From positions 753,143-817,142 of the forward strand of contig SJOL01007572.1 of NCBI GenBank assembly GCA_004794785.1: DNA of 64,000 nucleotides. The letters are read 5' to 3'. Every line of letters begins with the position of its first letter. Within the stretch, counting starts at the first letter, position 1. The DNA comes from Opisthorchis felineus (lineage: Eukaryota; Platyhelminthes; Trematoda; Opisthorchiida; Opisthorchiidae). Under the pieces are notes generated by a model. That model was not told the DNA's origin. It did no database searches and worked only from the letters and a program-made list of their open reading frames with translations. The translations under genes were made by a program, and so were the position numbers. Positions 24,799 to 36,711 of the stretch are shown here, one piece after another.

Positions 24799-24870
24799 TA
24801 TCGGGTTTCAGCACAGGTTGGGTTCACTGACAGGATGAAACCTTTCTCAGATATTACTATTGCCAAGACG

Positions 24871-27800
24871 GGCACCAACAGGAATGATAACCATTTGGAT
24901 TGAGATGTGAGTTGAAATGTTGTGTGTGCCTGGTTAATCAGTTCTCAACCAAACTTACTTTATTTCACAACTAGTATCTGTTTTGAAATCGCTTCCTCAT
25001 TTCCTTACTTATTTCTTGCTTTGTTCTATTTGATATTTTCGGGATATCTCGGTCACTGATGACAAACACACAGTGAACTGAAACCAACCAACGGTGTACC
25101 TCAAAAGCCCAACAGGTCTGTGTATCCCGTCCATATTTCAGCTGCTGCATAAACTAGACTAACGGGTATTCCGGCTGCAAAACACGCCGCGCTGTGACCA
25201 CAAGGCCTCTCTCAAACTCAGTAGTATGGCACCATAGTAGACATTTTTCTTACTGTCCTTCAACGGGTAACACAAAAAACTCGGTACAAGGCTTTTCGGA
25301 ACGGTACGCGACTGTACCCAGAATACCACAGAAGTTGCCATCAGGATGCCTGCCTCACTGTAAAAGTGCCCTTTCTTGGCATGACAGCGACAAGAAATTA
25401 GCCAAAATTATCAAGCCAGGTCGAAAGATGTGTTACTGTTATATCTACCTTGCATATAGGTTCAGAGGTACTATTTAGCTGACAGCTTTAGTTATATGAC
25501 CAAGCAGATGGCAGGAACACAGCGGATCATGCATTTTGCAAGTTTCCGAGCTGTCGTTCGACGGCGTTTTGAGAAATTCCTGGTTGATTTACGACTCAGT
25601 GGTTATGCTGCGTTGTGGGACTGAAGACCAGTTAATTTTAGCTAGCACGCATTCCGCACAACAAAATGCTTTACTTTCATTTCTACAGAAACCGATGAAA
25701 GGCCCATGGAAAGCGCCCTATATACGGTACGTTCTGTCTTCTTTGCTGTTTGACGTGTTGCGAATGTGAGATGGTAGTCGGGCGTTGGTAATGTGGCAAA
25801 CACCATCTAACCCACTTTATTATCACGCAATGAGGGTGTCTAACGGGCAATTCCTTCATTCCAAACGCCACTTTTTTCTGCATTTTTATGTCATTTTCTA
25901 AGTAAAGGTAAGGAAACAGTCGAGCTTTTGATCATGGCAACTCATTGGGGGTCCACATTATGGTGGATAATTGGGTTTTATATGTAGACTACTGGAATTC
26001 AGCCAGAATATGCCCCCATAAACTTCTAAAATTAAGACGACGTAATAATTAGGGACACTTTTGTATCCAGCATTAAACAAAACCACCCTAAGGCGTAACG
26101 TTAACAAGAGGTTCTTCGGAGTCACATGTGGTCCGGAAATTTACAGTTCTATTCGTTTGTTTCATTGCAACAGGTGAGACTTTCGACCTGTAAAAGGACG
26201 GCTGACAAAATACTGGCGTGCCTACCAATTCTGGAATGAGTTAACTCGTATTGTAGGTGCCCACTTAGGTAGGAACTTTTGCCTGATCATACATGTTCAG
26301 TAATTGGTTGTTCACTAAGAGTTTAATCAACTACTTTGTGGTTGTCAAAACATCAGTCATTTGGATAGATTTCCGTGTTAGAAAGTCATTTAACTTAAAA
26401 GATATGAATTCCTTCTGTCCAAAATGACATTTTAGGCAAATTTCTAACCATGGTTCTGTGTTTGTGGTCAGTTCACGGTCGACGGCCAAATCGGCAAGCA
26501 GTGTTTTCCAAGGTAGCATAAGTCTGCACGGTTACCCACGAACCCCATTCCAGTCTGGCTGGCGGCTCCACCAGTCTTAGGTTGGTGCGTACGACAGCCT
26601 ACTCCAGCGGACTCACAGGCCAAACTGCAAAGCAGTGGTTGCAAACTTCTCAGCTAGACGTTGCAGTTCGGCGTATGCGACCATGACAATTTACACCTTG
26701 GTCTAATGAACCGGACTTCTCGCACCAAAACGTCTAATAGTGTACAGACATCCGTTCCGTCGATACCCACACCATACGCCAGCGTCTATGATGGTTGTGG
26801 ATGGAGATTAAGGAGACCTGTACCCTCGTCTTAGGTCAGTAAAAATTTCAAAATCACGTGAAGTCAATCGATTTGTTCTCACCTTCGCTCGCGATCCTTC
26901 GAGCAGGCTTTGGATGAGGTTGGTGAAATTTGGTGCACCAATAGAATATGTATGCGGATTTCATTGATCAACCAGAAAAGGGGCGCCGACGTCAATTACG
27001 TATCCCCTAAGTTTCATTGCAGCCAACGTAAGCACCTTAGAAGGAGGCTGATCTGCTTGCCAGGTCAATCCAGCAATGTTCTAGTGTTCCACGAGCCCAA
27101 GCTTGTGATCTCTTGGGGAAATAGGATCGCTTCGGATTTATCTGCATGAAAGAGGGGAGTTAACACAAGCTGTCATACCACCCAGGATGTCCAGTCTGGA
27201 GGACAAAGTGTGTCGGCGTGGCTCACATGCAGGGGTAGCATGTAACAATGGTTTTACCTTTTTAGAGGGACAAATAAAAATAAACCCGCAACCAGCCCGC
27301 AACCGGCTGGCAAAACTTTTAACTTTTAAGGAATTCGTGAAGGTGGAATCAAAACCTTCAGTTTCATTATGCTGATTGCTTCGCATATACAACAAGGCAG
27401 GAGGCATTTAAATGAGACACATCGTCTGGAAAAAACCCGTCACGACAAATTGTTTATATAATGAGCAATAATTCGGGTCATGGCAATGTCCGTTCAGTCT
27501 GTATAGAGAGGTTTTATTTATAACAAAACTGTTCACAACCCAAAACAATCCCCTGAATCGATGAAAAGAAATTTCTTCTGCTCTCTACCAGTGATGAAAT
27601 CAGTCGTAGTTGCAAAGTTGTGAAATAACTTTCCCGGAAATGTGCTAGCTTCCACAAAAAAAGACGTATAGTGCACGGGCAAAAACTAGCCAAAAAGTAA
27701 CCTCTCAAAGCAATCAAAATGTTCAACCACTGCGCACTTTTATTGGCCTTATTTCCTTTACTTATTTATTGACCATACACTATTTGATATAGAGATAATG

Positions 27801-28436
27801 AAAATCCCAAACTGTGTTATGGACATCTTTCGTTGACGTGCTCATCAGTACCCAACGTTGCTTCCAAGCGTTAGGAAAACCTTTTTGAAGGACGACCAGT
27901 GCCTGGTTGCCAGTGATAATTCGACTTCCAACTACTGTGGATCACATTCACGTTTCCGCCCGAACCGGAAACGATAGTATTGGGAGAATACGTTGTATTT
28001 TAGTGGCTGTGCACACTGCTGGTCGCTATTCCGGATGTTCTCATTTTGAATCAGTTCAACTTTATTGCAACAGAAAACGAAACATTTGGTCATGAGAACA
28101 ATGTGGGAGAATGCAGCTATACTGAAACACGACCAACAGTGAAAATATCCAGACAAACCCGGCTTTTCGGTAGCAACCCAGTTTGTGATCTAAACGAAAA
28201 TATTCATGTTTGATATCCAATCATATAAAGTTGGACAATAGATCCAAAGTGGAGCTTCCTACAGGCAAGAAAACTACAATACTGCTAAAATCTAAACACT
28301 TGTTCTTGAGTTTTTCTATTTGATACCCGTTTATTCGGTCAGCAATAGCGTCATTAATTCTACTGTCGTCAGAGTATCTTCTGGTGGGCTTTAAAATAGT
28401 TGTATGAAGGGACGTCGTGCTTTCGTTGCTCTTTTT
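24871..28436. other. No recognisable gene; possible decayed repeats
   Basis: This stretch holds a possible hammerhead relic at 25054-25100 (see findings) and a G+C-richer block at about 26520-26800 that looks repeat-like but that I cannot name. It also has opposed open frames at 27138-27407 with no recognised product. A further hammerhead-like stretch lies at 27826-27852 on the minus strand. Confidence 0.4.
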
Positions 28437-28456
28437 AGATAGATAGATAGATAGAT
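28437..28456 (+). repeat. (AGAT)5 at edge of assembly gap
   Basis: Five perfect AGAT units run directly into the N block, so the true tract length is unknown. Confidence 0.9.
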
Positions 28457-29380
28457 NNNNNNNNNNNNNNNNNNNNNNNNNNNNNNNNNNNNNNNNNNNN
28501 NNNNNNNNNNNNNNNNNNNNNNNNNNNNNNNNNNNNNNNNNNNNNNNNNNNNNNNNNNNNNNNNNNNNNNNNNNNNNNNNNNNNNNNNNNNNNNNNNNNN
28601 NNNNNNNNNNNNNNNNNNNNNNNNNNNNNNNNNNNNNNNNNNNNNNNNNNNNNNNNNNNNNNNNNNNNNNNNNNNNNNNNNNNNNNNNNNNNNNNNNNNN
28701 NNNNNNNNNNNNNNNNNNNNNNNNNNNNNNNNNNNNNNNNNNNNNNNNNNNNNNNNNNNNNNNNNNNNNNNNNNNNNNNNNNNNNNNNNNNNNNNNNNNN
28801 NNNNNNNNNNNNNNNNNNNNNNNNNNNNNNNNNNNNNNNNNNNNNNNNNNNNNNNNNNNNNNNNNNNNNNNNNNNNNNNNNNNNNNNNNNNNNNNNNNNN
28901 NNNNNNNNNNNNNNNNNNNNNNNNNNNNNNNNNNNNNNNNNNNNNNNNNNNNNNNNNNNNNNNNNNNNNNNNNNNNNNNNNNNNNNNNNNNNNNNNNNNN
29001 NNNNNNNNNNNNNNNNNNNNNNNNNNNNNNNNNNNNNNNNNNNNNNNNNNNNNNNNNNNNNNNNNNNNNNNNNNNNNNNNNNNNNNNNNNNNNNNNNNNN
29101 NNNNNNNNNNNNNNNNNNNNNNNNNNNNNNNNNNNNNNNNNNNNNNNNNNNNNNNNNNNNNNNNNNNNNNNNNNNNNNNNNNNNNNNNNNNNNNNNNNNN
29201 NNNNNNNNNNNNNNNNNNNNNNNNNNNNNNNNNNNNNNNNNNNNNNNNNNNNNNNNNNNNNNNNNNNNNNNNNNNNNNNNNNNNNNNNNNNNNNNNNNNN
29301 NNNNNNNNNNNNNNNNNNNNNNNNNNNNNNNNNNNNNNNNNNNNNNNNNNNNNNNNNNNNNNNNNNNNNNNNNNNNNNNN
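28457..29380. other. Assembly gap (924 N)
   Basis: A run of unresolved bases follows a tetranucleotide repeat, which probably broke the assembly. A long apparent frame across it is an artefact of the Ns. Confidence 0.99.
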
Positions 29381-30029
29381 TTTCGCTGATATTCCTGATT
29401 TAGTTTCCAACCACCAGTTTGCGCCTTTGCAGAAGAATTCCATCAACTTATTAAGTAATGAACCCTTACCAACAAAGAAAAACGGTGATCTCTCAGGCTT
29501 CCAGTGCGTCCTTCATTTCTTCTTTTTGAGGGCCACACAGGAAGATCTTCACATCTTATTTGTTGGACTTTGGCAAGGTGACCTATTGTCTGGAAATCGC
29601 TGTTGTATTTTAAGGTGTTTTTTGCCGCATTAGTGTGTGATGTTATGGAACGCGAGAAGTTCAAATTTTATGGCGGGAGGTTATCCCTTCAGAGCGTCAG
29701 ATTATCGGCTTAATCGAACATTTTTCGTGGAATTTATTGATGCTTTGCTCAAAATTAGCTTTGTATCTCATCATTGCTAGACGGTTAACAGCCCACTTAA
29801 TTCTAGAAGACAGATTTCTCTTAAAGTATTTCCGGTCCAAAGTTGTGAATTTTGCCATGCGCACAAGTTTTTCAAACTGATTTCACAGAAATTGGTCGGC
29901 ACTAATGAAATATGGTGTGAAATATGGTATGTGAATGATTTATACTCTCCTATTTCGTTTTTTAATGTGGCACTATGACTATAGTGCTTGGAATTGAATA
30001 GAATATTGGTAACTTAGGTTGTAATGATG
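29381..30029. other. No recognisable gene or repeat
   Basis: Opposed short frames at 29427-29664 show no motif. A near-duplicate GAAATATGGT pair lies at about 29907-29930. Confidence 0.4.
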
Positions 30030-30110
30030 GCTTTTACTTTGTTTGGTGAGTTGGGCAATATGGTTGCAAACGTTTCCTCGCCTGCTGAGGTGACATCAGG
30101 ATCGCGTTGC
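30030..30110 (-). ncRNA. Hammerhead-bearing repeat class F1, copy 2 (decayed)
   Basis: On the minus strand CTGATG (30094-30099) is followed at once by TCACCTC, a loop, GAGG and then GAAACGTTTGC (30066-30076). Compared with copy 1, three bases (one ATG/TGA unit) are missing at the junction of the first core box and stem II, so the invariant A of CTGATGA is lost. CCTC pairs with GAGG in stem II. The cleavage triplet position reads ACC instead of G-U-H. The motif is clearly homologous to copy 1 but should be inactive. Confidence 0.6.
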
Positions 30111-33100
30111 GAGTAGAAGTGCACTACCACTAAGCTTACAAGGAATTCTTCGTCCTGAAATAACATTCATCAAAAAACTGAGAGGGACAGACTGTCTTCA
30201 AGGGGTTTCGAATCAACTGAGAGCGTGCATCTGACTATTAGATTCCTACATGGCCCTGAAATCAAAGAATTGACAATGTAACAATAATTTGGGCTGTTGG
30301 TATAAAGTCTGAAATGAGTCGAATTAACCAGTGGCCACATATAACTGTTCCTAGGGAACTCAACGAAATCACGCCTGATTTTTATGGACCAACTCACACC
30401 AGACAATCTATTTATCTGATCTACACCTGCTCAATTTGCTTCTCAAACGACTACGTTAAAGAAAACGTTTATGGGAAAAGACAGACCAGCTTGTCTAGCC
30501 TGTAACGATACAGTGACGATGAGACTAAACATCGATTCACGATGTTCGGTTCAGAAAAATCACATAATCTCCTTGGTAAAAATGTTGACAAGCCAAGTCA
30601 AGCTTAATGAACCACCAGATGAAAAATTTTCAGCCCTTCTTATACAAGTGCATGCAACGGTAGAAAAATTCTGAAGATAGTTGGCTCTCTAGGTGGAAGA
30701 TATTTCGAGGTTAGATGTGAACATATTTCGCACACGATACGATATAGGCCTAAATTATGACAAGCAAGTTTTCTTGTGAACTAACATCTCAACTTGAAGC
30801 TTGTGTTAGACGGTTTCAACGAGGTTTTTTATGTAGCACTCAGAAAGATCTGAGAAACCAGTTACAGAATAACAATGTTGTTGGTCAGACCGTCTTACTT
30901 GGACAACAATTTAAGAGGTCGGTTAGTCAACACAAAATATTTTTTCAAAAAAGGAAAACATAGAGGAAGGCATGCGGCTAAGGCAGCCACGCAAGATAAC
31001 ACTAACTAAAGAATGTGGTAGCGTGAAAGAGGTGAACAATAACTGTAAAGGATAAAGCCGTCTTATTTTTTTCTGCTTCAACCAAGATGTGTCGGTGGAT
31101 AAAATCATACCGGATAGGTGGGGCAAATGCACGAATCGCTAAGACTGTGATCGCGTTTGCTGAGTTGAGTCCGTGAAGAGTACCCCGTACTTCTTCAGGT
31201 CTTTGGCAACCGTTGTATCAGAATAATAGCTGGTGCCACCGAATCCACAGCGAAAAAAATAGAGGACGAATGATCGGTTGCGTACCAGGTCTTCAAGTAA
31301 GGAACGTATCCAGCACCAGAAGCTGCTTTGATTAGCCCATGTGTTGCGCATGCCAAAACATCGTTTGCCAAAAAGGTATCGTTTTCCTTGTCTGGTTCGG
31401 AGTGGTGCAATCATAGAAGTGGTCGGTCTTTAATCCGGCTAAGGGAGATGGAATCGAATTTGAAAAGTCGTGGTGATGTCAGTGCGACTCTTCTCCCAGG
31501 ATTGGATGAGCGTGATCCCCCCTGGACTTGGTTGGAGACACCAAAAGAAGCGGCTGCCAGTAGTTGTCAAGCGACGTCATTGATGTCTATTCTTATTCAG
31601 ATTATCAAAACAATTGTCTGGGGATGCAGGCATTTCTAACTGATGGTGGTAGGCTAGCACTATGTCCTTTTTACACCCACTTAATTTTTCTTCACAAGAG
31701 AGTTAAACAAATTAGGTTTTTATGGTAGCAACTACGCTGCCAAACACCGATGCTGTGGTGTTCGATATTGATACTAATGATGATACAATAATATGATAGA
31801 AAAGATTAAGAATAGCTTGAACGCTAGCGTCATGTATCATCATTATGGAGGTTTATATCGAAATCAACCTAAGAGACTCTAAGAAACAATGGAGAGGCTT
31901 GAAAATCCGAGGTTAACAGAACATAGAACAGAGCAGTTTCAAGAAGTTTAGTAAAGATGCCCTCGTGCGATGGATAAGCCCGAGAAATAAGATAAGCGCA
32001 TCTGGTGGCGTCTGCGTAGCTACAGCCAGTTGAGGACGGAGAAATCAGAAGATGTTTTACACAAGTTTAAAAAAGGAAAAGAAACAGAACACAAAGTGAC
32101 GTGCAATGCCCTGTCCAGTTTCATTTCCGATAAACCGGCCGTTCATTTGACTCAGGAGTGTTATTGGTTGACATATTACCCGAAAATGAGAAGAGTGTCT
32201 ACATTTCCCTTCGGATCGACGGTGCACCTGGATAAAATTCGTTACGCTCTGTGGAAGTTGTGATGAGCCGTTTATGCTAATAACTAATCCATGGTTTAAT
32301 TATCGTCTGGAGAAGAGTATATTTTCCATACTTAGGTGGGTGGATGTTTTCCGAGATATCCCATAAAAACCTCACTGAGGAGTGAATCCGCTGGAGGACT
32401 CACTGCGATACCATCAATGTCTCGTTAAACAGGATTTGCACAACAAATTTACACAGTAAAAATGTTGATTTTTCCGGATCACTGATAAGAATATTCAAGA
32501 CTGTAGTGCGGTCTCTTATGCATTCAAAAACGTTACGAATGTTTTATTTAAGTGTGGTGTTGATGAACAAGGAAGTTGTACCCACGTGATCCTTATCGCC
32601 TTATCACACTTGCGACCTTAGACGTATTTTGTCAGCTATATTGACAAGGCCTACGACCAACTGGTTCATTCATTTCCTTTAGCTATTTCGCTGTAGTATG
32701 ATGTGGAAATCTGAACGTATCAAGCGTGGTTTGTGAGTTTTAGGTAGTTCATAGAGTCTCCGAATCTCGAAGCCTGATGGCTTGACGTCCTCAAGTGTGT
32801 TGATAGTGTTGATATCTTTCACACATTGCAACATTTTAACAACTTGTTCGCTATCTGGATGGACTAGTTTTCTTCAGGATGGCTCCTTAATTTTGTCTAA
32901 TCGTCCAGAACCAGGAGAACGTTATCAAAGCACTCATCCCTATCGTTAGTCGCTAGGCTATGTAAGACCCATGGTTTGGTTTTACGATCGCACTTATGCA
33001 CCCTAATGCACTCTTTTGGCAAAAAAAATTACACCTTTATGATAAGAGTTCTTACAGAAGGGCATCAAATTCGAATCCGGAACAATTACAAACGCACTTC

Positions 33101-36100
33101 CGTAGGTTACACTTTGCCCCAGGTTTATCGCAGCAAGGTTATTATTTTAAGTGTGTGCACCTTTTTATTACTTGCTTCCACACAATAGAATCCACAAACT
33201 TCGAGAACCGGAATTGTTCATTTTTGGCTAGTACCTCCATAATATGTCGCCACCAGTTAGAACACCGCATTTAAAGTATCTATTTGGTTAAAAGTGTATC
33301 TTGTTAACGATCTTGAGTCTGGATGTACATGACTGCGATGCAAAAGTTTCCAATAACGACAGGGATAAGAACTGTTTTCGATGCGGTTAACCAAGAAGAT
33401 TATCACTAAGCTTACTCCAGTAAGCCTGACGCAAAAGTGTAGGTTCTTTAATAGTCAGAGTCACTACAAACACGTTCATCATGCATGAGAGCCACTGAGG
33501 CTTCGTGAAGTGCGTCAAGAAATACCTCAGAAGAAACAAAAAACAATCAGACTCAATCAAACGATATGTGGGGGAACTGGTTTTGGTTGTTAATAACATT
33601 ACTCACTATTCATGAATTTAGCACGCTTCACTGTACCGTCACCGTACCACTCCTATACTAGCATCCAAAAGTGCACAAAAAACTAGTTTGAGATTTCATC
33701 GAGTTGTTCTTTAATTGAATGGTCAGAGGATAATCCCATTTTTATGAGAATCCATTTCATTTACCATGTCTGACCAACGTAATCATAAAGCAATATCGGA
33801 AGAGAATTTCCACGGTTGCAGTTTGCGTACACTTCGCGAACAGACGGGTGACGCGGGGGTTGGATATGGGTTGCTGGAAATTTAAAATTCGAATATGGTC
33901 ATATTAGATAGAGACTCATCTATCGCTAGTGTCGTGCAGAAAGAAATAAAACATGGTGTCTAACATGTGCGTGTTTTTTAGGAACCCTACTGACTGGATG
34001 CAGCAAGCAAAACCCGAGTGATTTCTTGTTAACTTAGCTGTCCTACCGTCCTACATAACAGAGCAGGCTTTCACTGATTAAGGAACCCATTCCGTAGTCT
34101 CAGTAAGGCAAGCCTTCCCGCACATCAGATGAAGTAAAGCTGCTTACACGAAAATCTAAAGAGTCAAATATTTCACTGTATTCGGATACTCTGCTTCTTC
34201 CAGTCAATCCTTGATACCAGTGGAGAAACTGGTCAAAGTTCCATGACTATAACTTCTTGCAGCTCACAAGCCTCGGCAGAGGAGGACTGAGACCAGCTTC
34301 AATACATGGTTTTGGGTGTTAAAGTAGACCAAACCCTATAATTAATTCACAAAAGAGTTTAGTTACTTCTTTGAGAGGGCAAAATTTAGGCACTCAAGTT
34401 TGCTGAGAGAAGCATTTGGAGGCCACCCAATGAAGAAGGTTTTTGTTTCACAGTTTCTCTTTCTATTTAGTCTCTTGTATCTAATGCATTTACTTCAATC
34501 CGGACGGTATACACTTCCAAAACTGATTCCTACATATCCGTATCGGCATCGGAATGTCCTCAGAGGTGATCTAAGGACTCGGACCACCAATTTTAACTCC
34601 AGTGTCAGTTTTCGATCAACGAGCGTTTTCTGGTAGATTACGACCTATGATAATCGTTTGTATGCAATAACAGCACGAGTTATCTGTAAGGAAACGTATT
34701 GTTCCGGTACCATCCGGTGACAGCATACTGAACACACAAGGACTGTTGAAGCGGAACGGTGCCCAATGTTTACACTGCACCCCGATTAGGTGCGTGAAAG
34801 TTGCATTTTCACTCCTACTTCATTACCGATCCTACCGCAGCATATGTGGTATCAAGAGCACTGATGATTTCAGTTTTAGTTGAGACGACCAGTTGAGACG
34901 ACCGTGTGTATGGAGCTGATAATCAGTCAGACCACATATGTTCATCCATTCATTGTTAATGTAATTCAACAAAGGAGATTCCAAAAACCGTGCTGGTGTC
35001 AGGAATTTACGCCATAGCGGAATAGCTTAGAATTATCGCACCCACCTCCAGAAGCTTCTTCAGCTGTTGGCTTTTCCCTGGTAAGAAAATATGCATATTT
35101 TGATTGAGTATGCATTAGACTGACTTTCATTTACCTCGGGGTAACGCCACCTGGACGGTTCCCACACAGCTAACTCAATCAGTACCAGTAGGGGGAGACA
35201 AAAAGTATAGTAGAGCGTGCCTGAAAAACAGACCATCTGGACAATATGAAAATGTTGGACGGTTGGGAGAAAAGGCGAACTCCACCTATTTAATATACCA
35301 GCACGTCTTGGTTGCACAGCTTTGATTTATGCCATTGAATTGGGAGGGAGTAAGGATTCCACTCAGTCCACTTAAACCAGAGATCAGGGGAGCAAGGAGA
35401 AGGAACTTTTAATTTTGGCAAAGTAGTTTAGTCTGCGGTCTATTGTTTGTGGTCTACTAATTTAGATTTATGGGGATTTCTAACCATTCTCATCTCGTGG
35501 AGTATGTATCTTGCGTAATGGCAAACGCTCGCTCCGTATATGGAACGCAGTAGCAGCTGAGGTGAGTGTGATAGTGCATTTCACACAACACCACTTGTCG
35601 AATAGTTAGTGCTGTAGCCACCACATCCACTTCCGTGCTCTAGGGAAGGAAGATTTGAGGATTGTACAAAGGAGACACGTGAGGATCCGAATAATGGTCA
35701 GAATCAGCAGTCATCAGCACAACCATGTGCCATAGAAACAGTGTCTTTATTGTGGTTATCTTGTGTAGACTTACAGCTGACAGCTAGAGATCGTGGCTTT
35801 TGATTTAATTTGACCCTACGGACACTACTTTTCGGCCACCCGATTTCGTATCTTGCAGTACTACTGAGATTTTCGAAGGCGAAGAAAGAAAATCGGGTGA
35901 AAAACTTAGTATGGTGAGACCAGTTCTTTACATGATTTCCCGAAACTTTGGTAAGCACAAACAGAAAGCAGAAGTGTAAAACTCGATTTTGACAAGTGTA
36001 ATAATGGATTCCACCTTAGCAACGTGATCCCACTCAACATCGAAATGCTATACTGAGTGTGAGGCCAGTCGGTAGGTCAGGGAAAATTATAGGAGCTCGC

Positions 36101-36686
36101 TGGGCTATCTCTAGTTAAACTAAATAAGAGGTGCATCCTCAACCAACAAACCATCCAGAAATGTGGGTTGCAGTTGAAAAAAGCCACGGCTGCATCAGAA
36201 ATTCGATCAGGAGTTTATGTTAGGCTCTTAAAAGGCACATTTCAGATCTCCTTTATGGTGACAATCTAGAATGTTTCCTCTAAACTGGATCTCTCCGATA
36301 AAAATTTATGACTGCTGAATTCTATCCGCCTGGTCCATAAAGCAGACCTAAAGAGTTGAGGAAACTGCCTTATAGTTCAGTTCAGTGAGGACGTTGCGCA
36401 TAGTCTAGCCACAACTTTCGTGCGTAGCTGCCGGCAGTAAATGCGTGCATCCAATGTGTACGATCCCAAAGCACCACGTTTTCTCCAGATCGGACAAACG
36501 AAATTATTGTTGCGAACGCACGAATGCATTTACTGGCTGGCCCTCGTCGCATAATGCAAACTTAGAGATCGTACCAAAGAAGCCTTATAAAAATTTTTTG
36601 AAGTTAAACTGAGGAGAAAAATTCACCATAAGCTTTTATGTAACGAAACATATTCTAGTACTATCTTTCCAGTAAAACTTCAAAAA
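30111..36686. other. No recognisable gene or repeat
   Basis: The longest frames (31328-31639, 103 codons; and two overlapping minus frames in 31139-31414) have protein-like composition but no motif I can place. A perfect 13-bp tandem duplication of AGTTGAGACGACC is at 34878-34903. Confidence 0.4.
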
Positions 36687-36711
36687 CCCAAGCCCATATA
36701 TTGGGCTTGGG
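36687..36711. repeat. Perfect 10-bp inverted repeat (hairpin)
   Basis: CCCAAGCCCA (36687-36696) and its exact reverse complement TGGGCTTGGG (36702-36711) are separated by TATAT. On RNA this gives a G+C-rich 10-bp stem with a 5-nt loop, standing alone in A+T-rich surroundings. No T-run or other terminator signature follows. Confidence 0.85.

Larger units (their letters stand above)
24671..24870 (+). mobile_element. tRNA-headed SINE carrying a hammerhead
   Basis: The 5' part (24671-24735) is tRNA-like. It has an A-box-like TGGTCAAACGG (24679-24689) followed by TTAAGC, and a degenerate B box GGTTCTAAACT (24722-24732), the layout of a pol III promoter derived from a tRNA with a long D arm. A hammerhead follows directly at 24752-24798, then a tail that is repeated in part at 24424-24475. 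SINE-like repeats with a pol III promoter plus hammerhead are known from schistosomes (the Sm-alpha type). The 3' end is not defined: no clear simple-sequence tail or target duplication was found, so the right boundary is approximate. Confidence 0.7.

Noticed and set aside
28391..29446. 351-codon minus-strand frame
   Set aside because: It is almost entirely the assembly gap read as X, bounded by the AGAT repeat. It is not a gene.
31139..31639. Overlapping frames with protein-like composition on both strands
   Set aside because: Two minus frames of similar length overlap in different phases and neither shows a known motif; best explained as chance openness.
24627..31668. Shared 14-mer TAGCACTATGTCCT at 24627 and 31655
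   Set aside because: Matches of 14 bases between two places are expected by chance in 64 kb, and the flanks do not align.
34878..34903. Perfect 13-bp tandem duplication
   Set aside because: Ordinary short slippage duplication with no wider structure.
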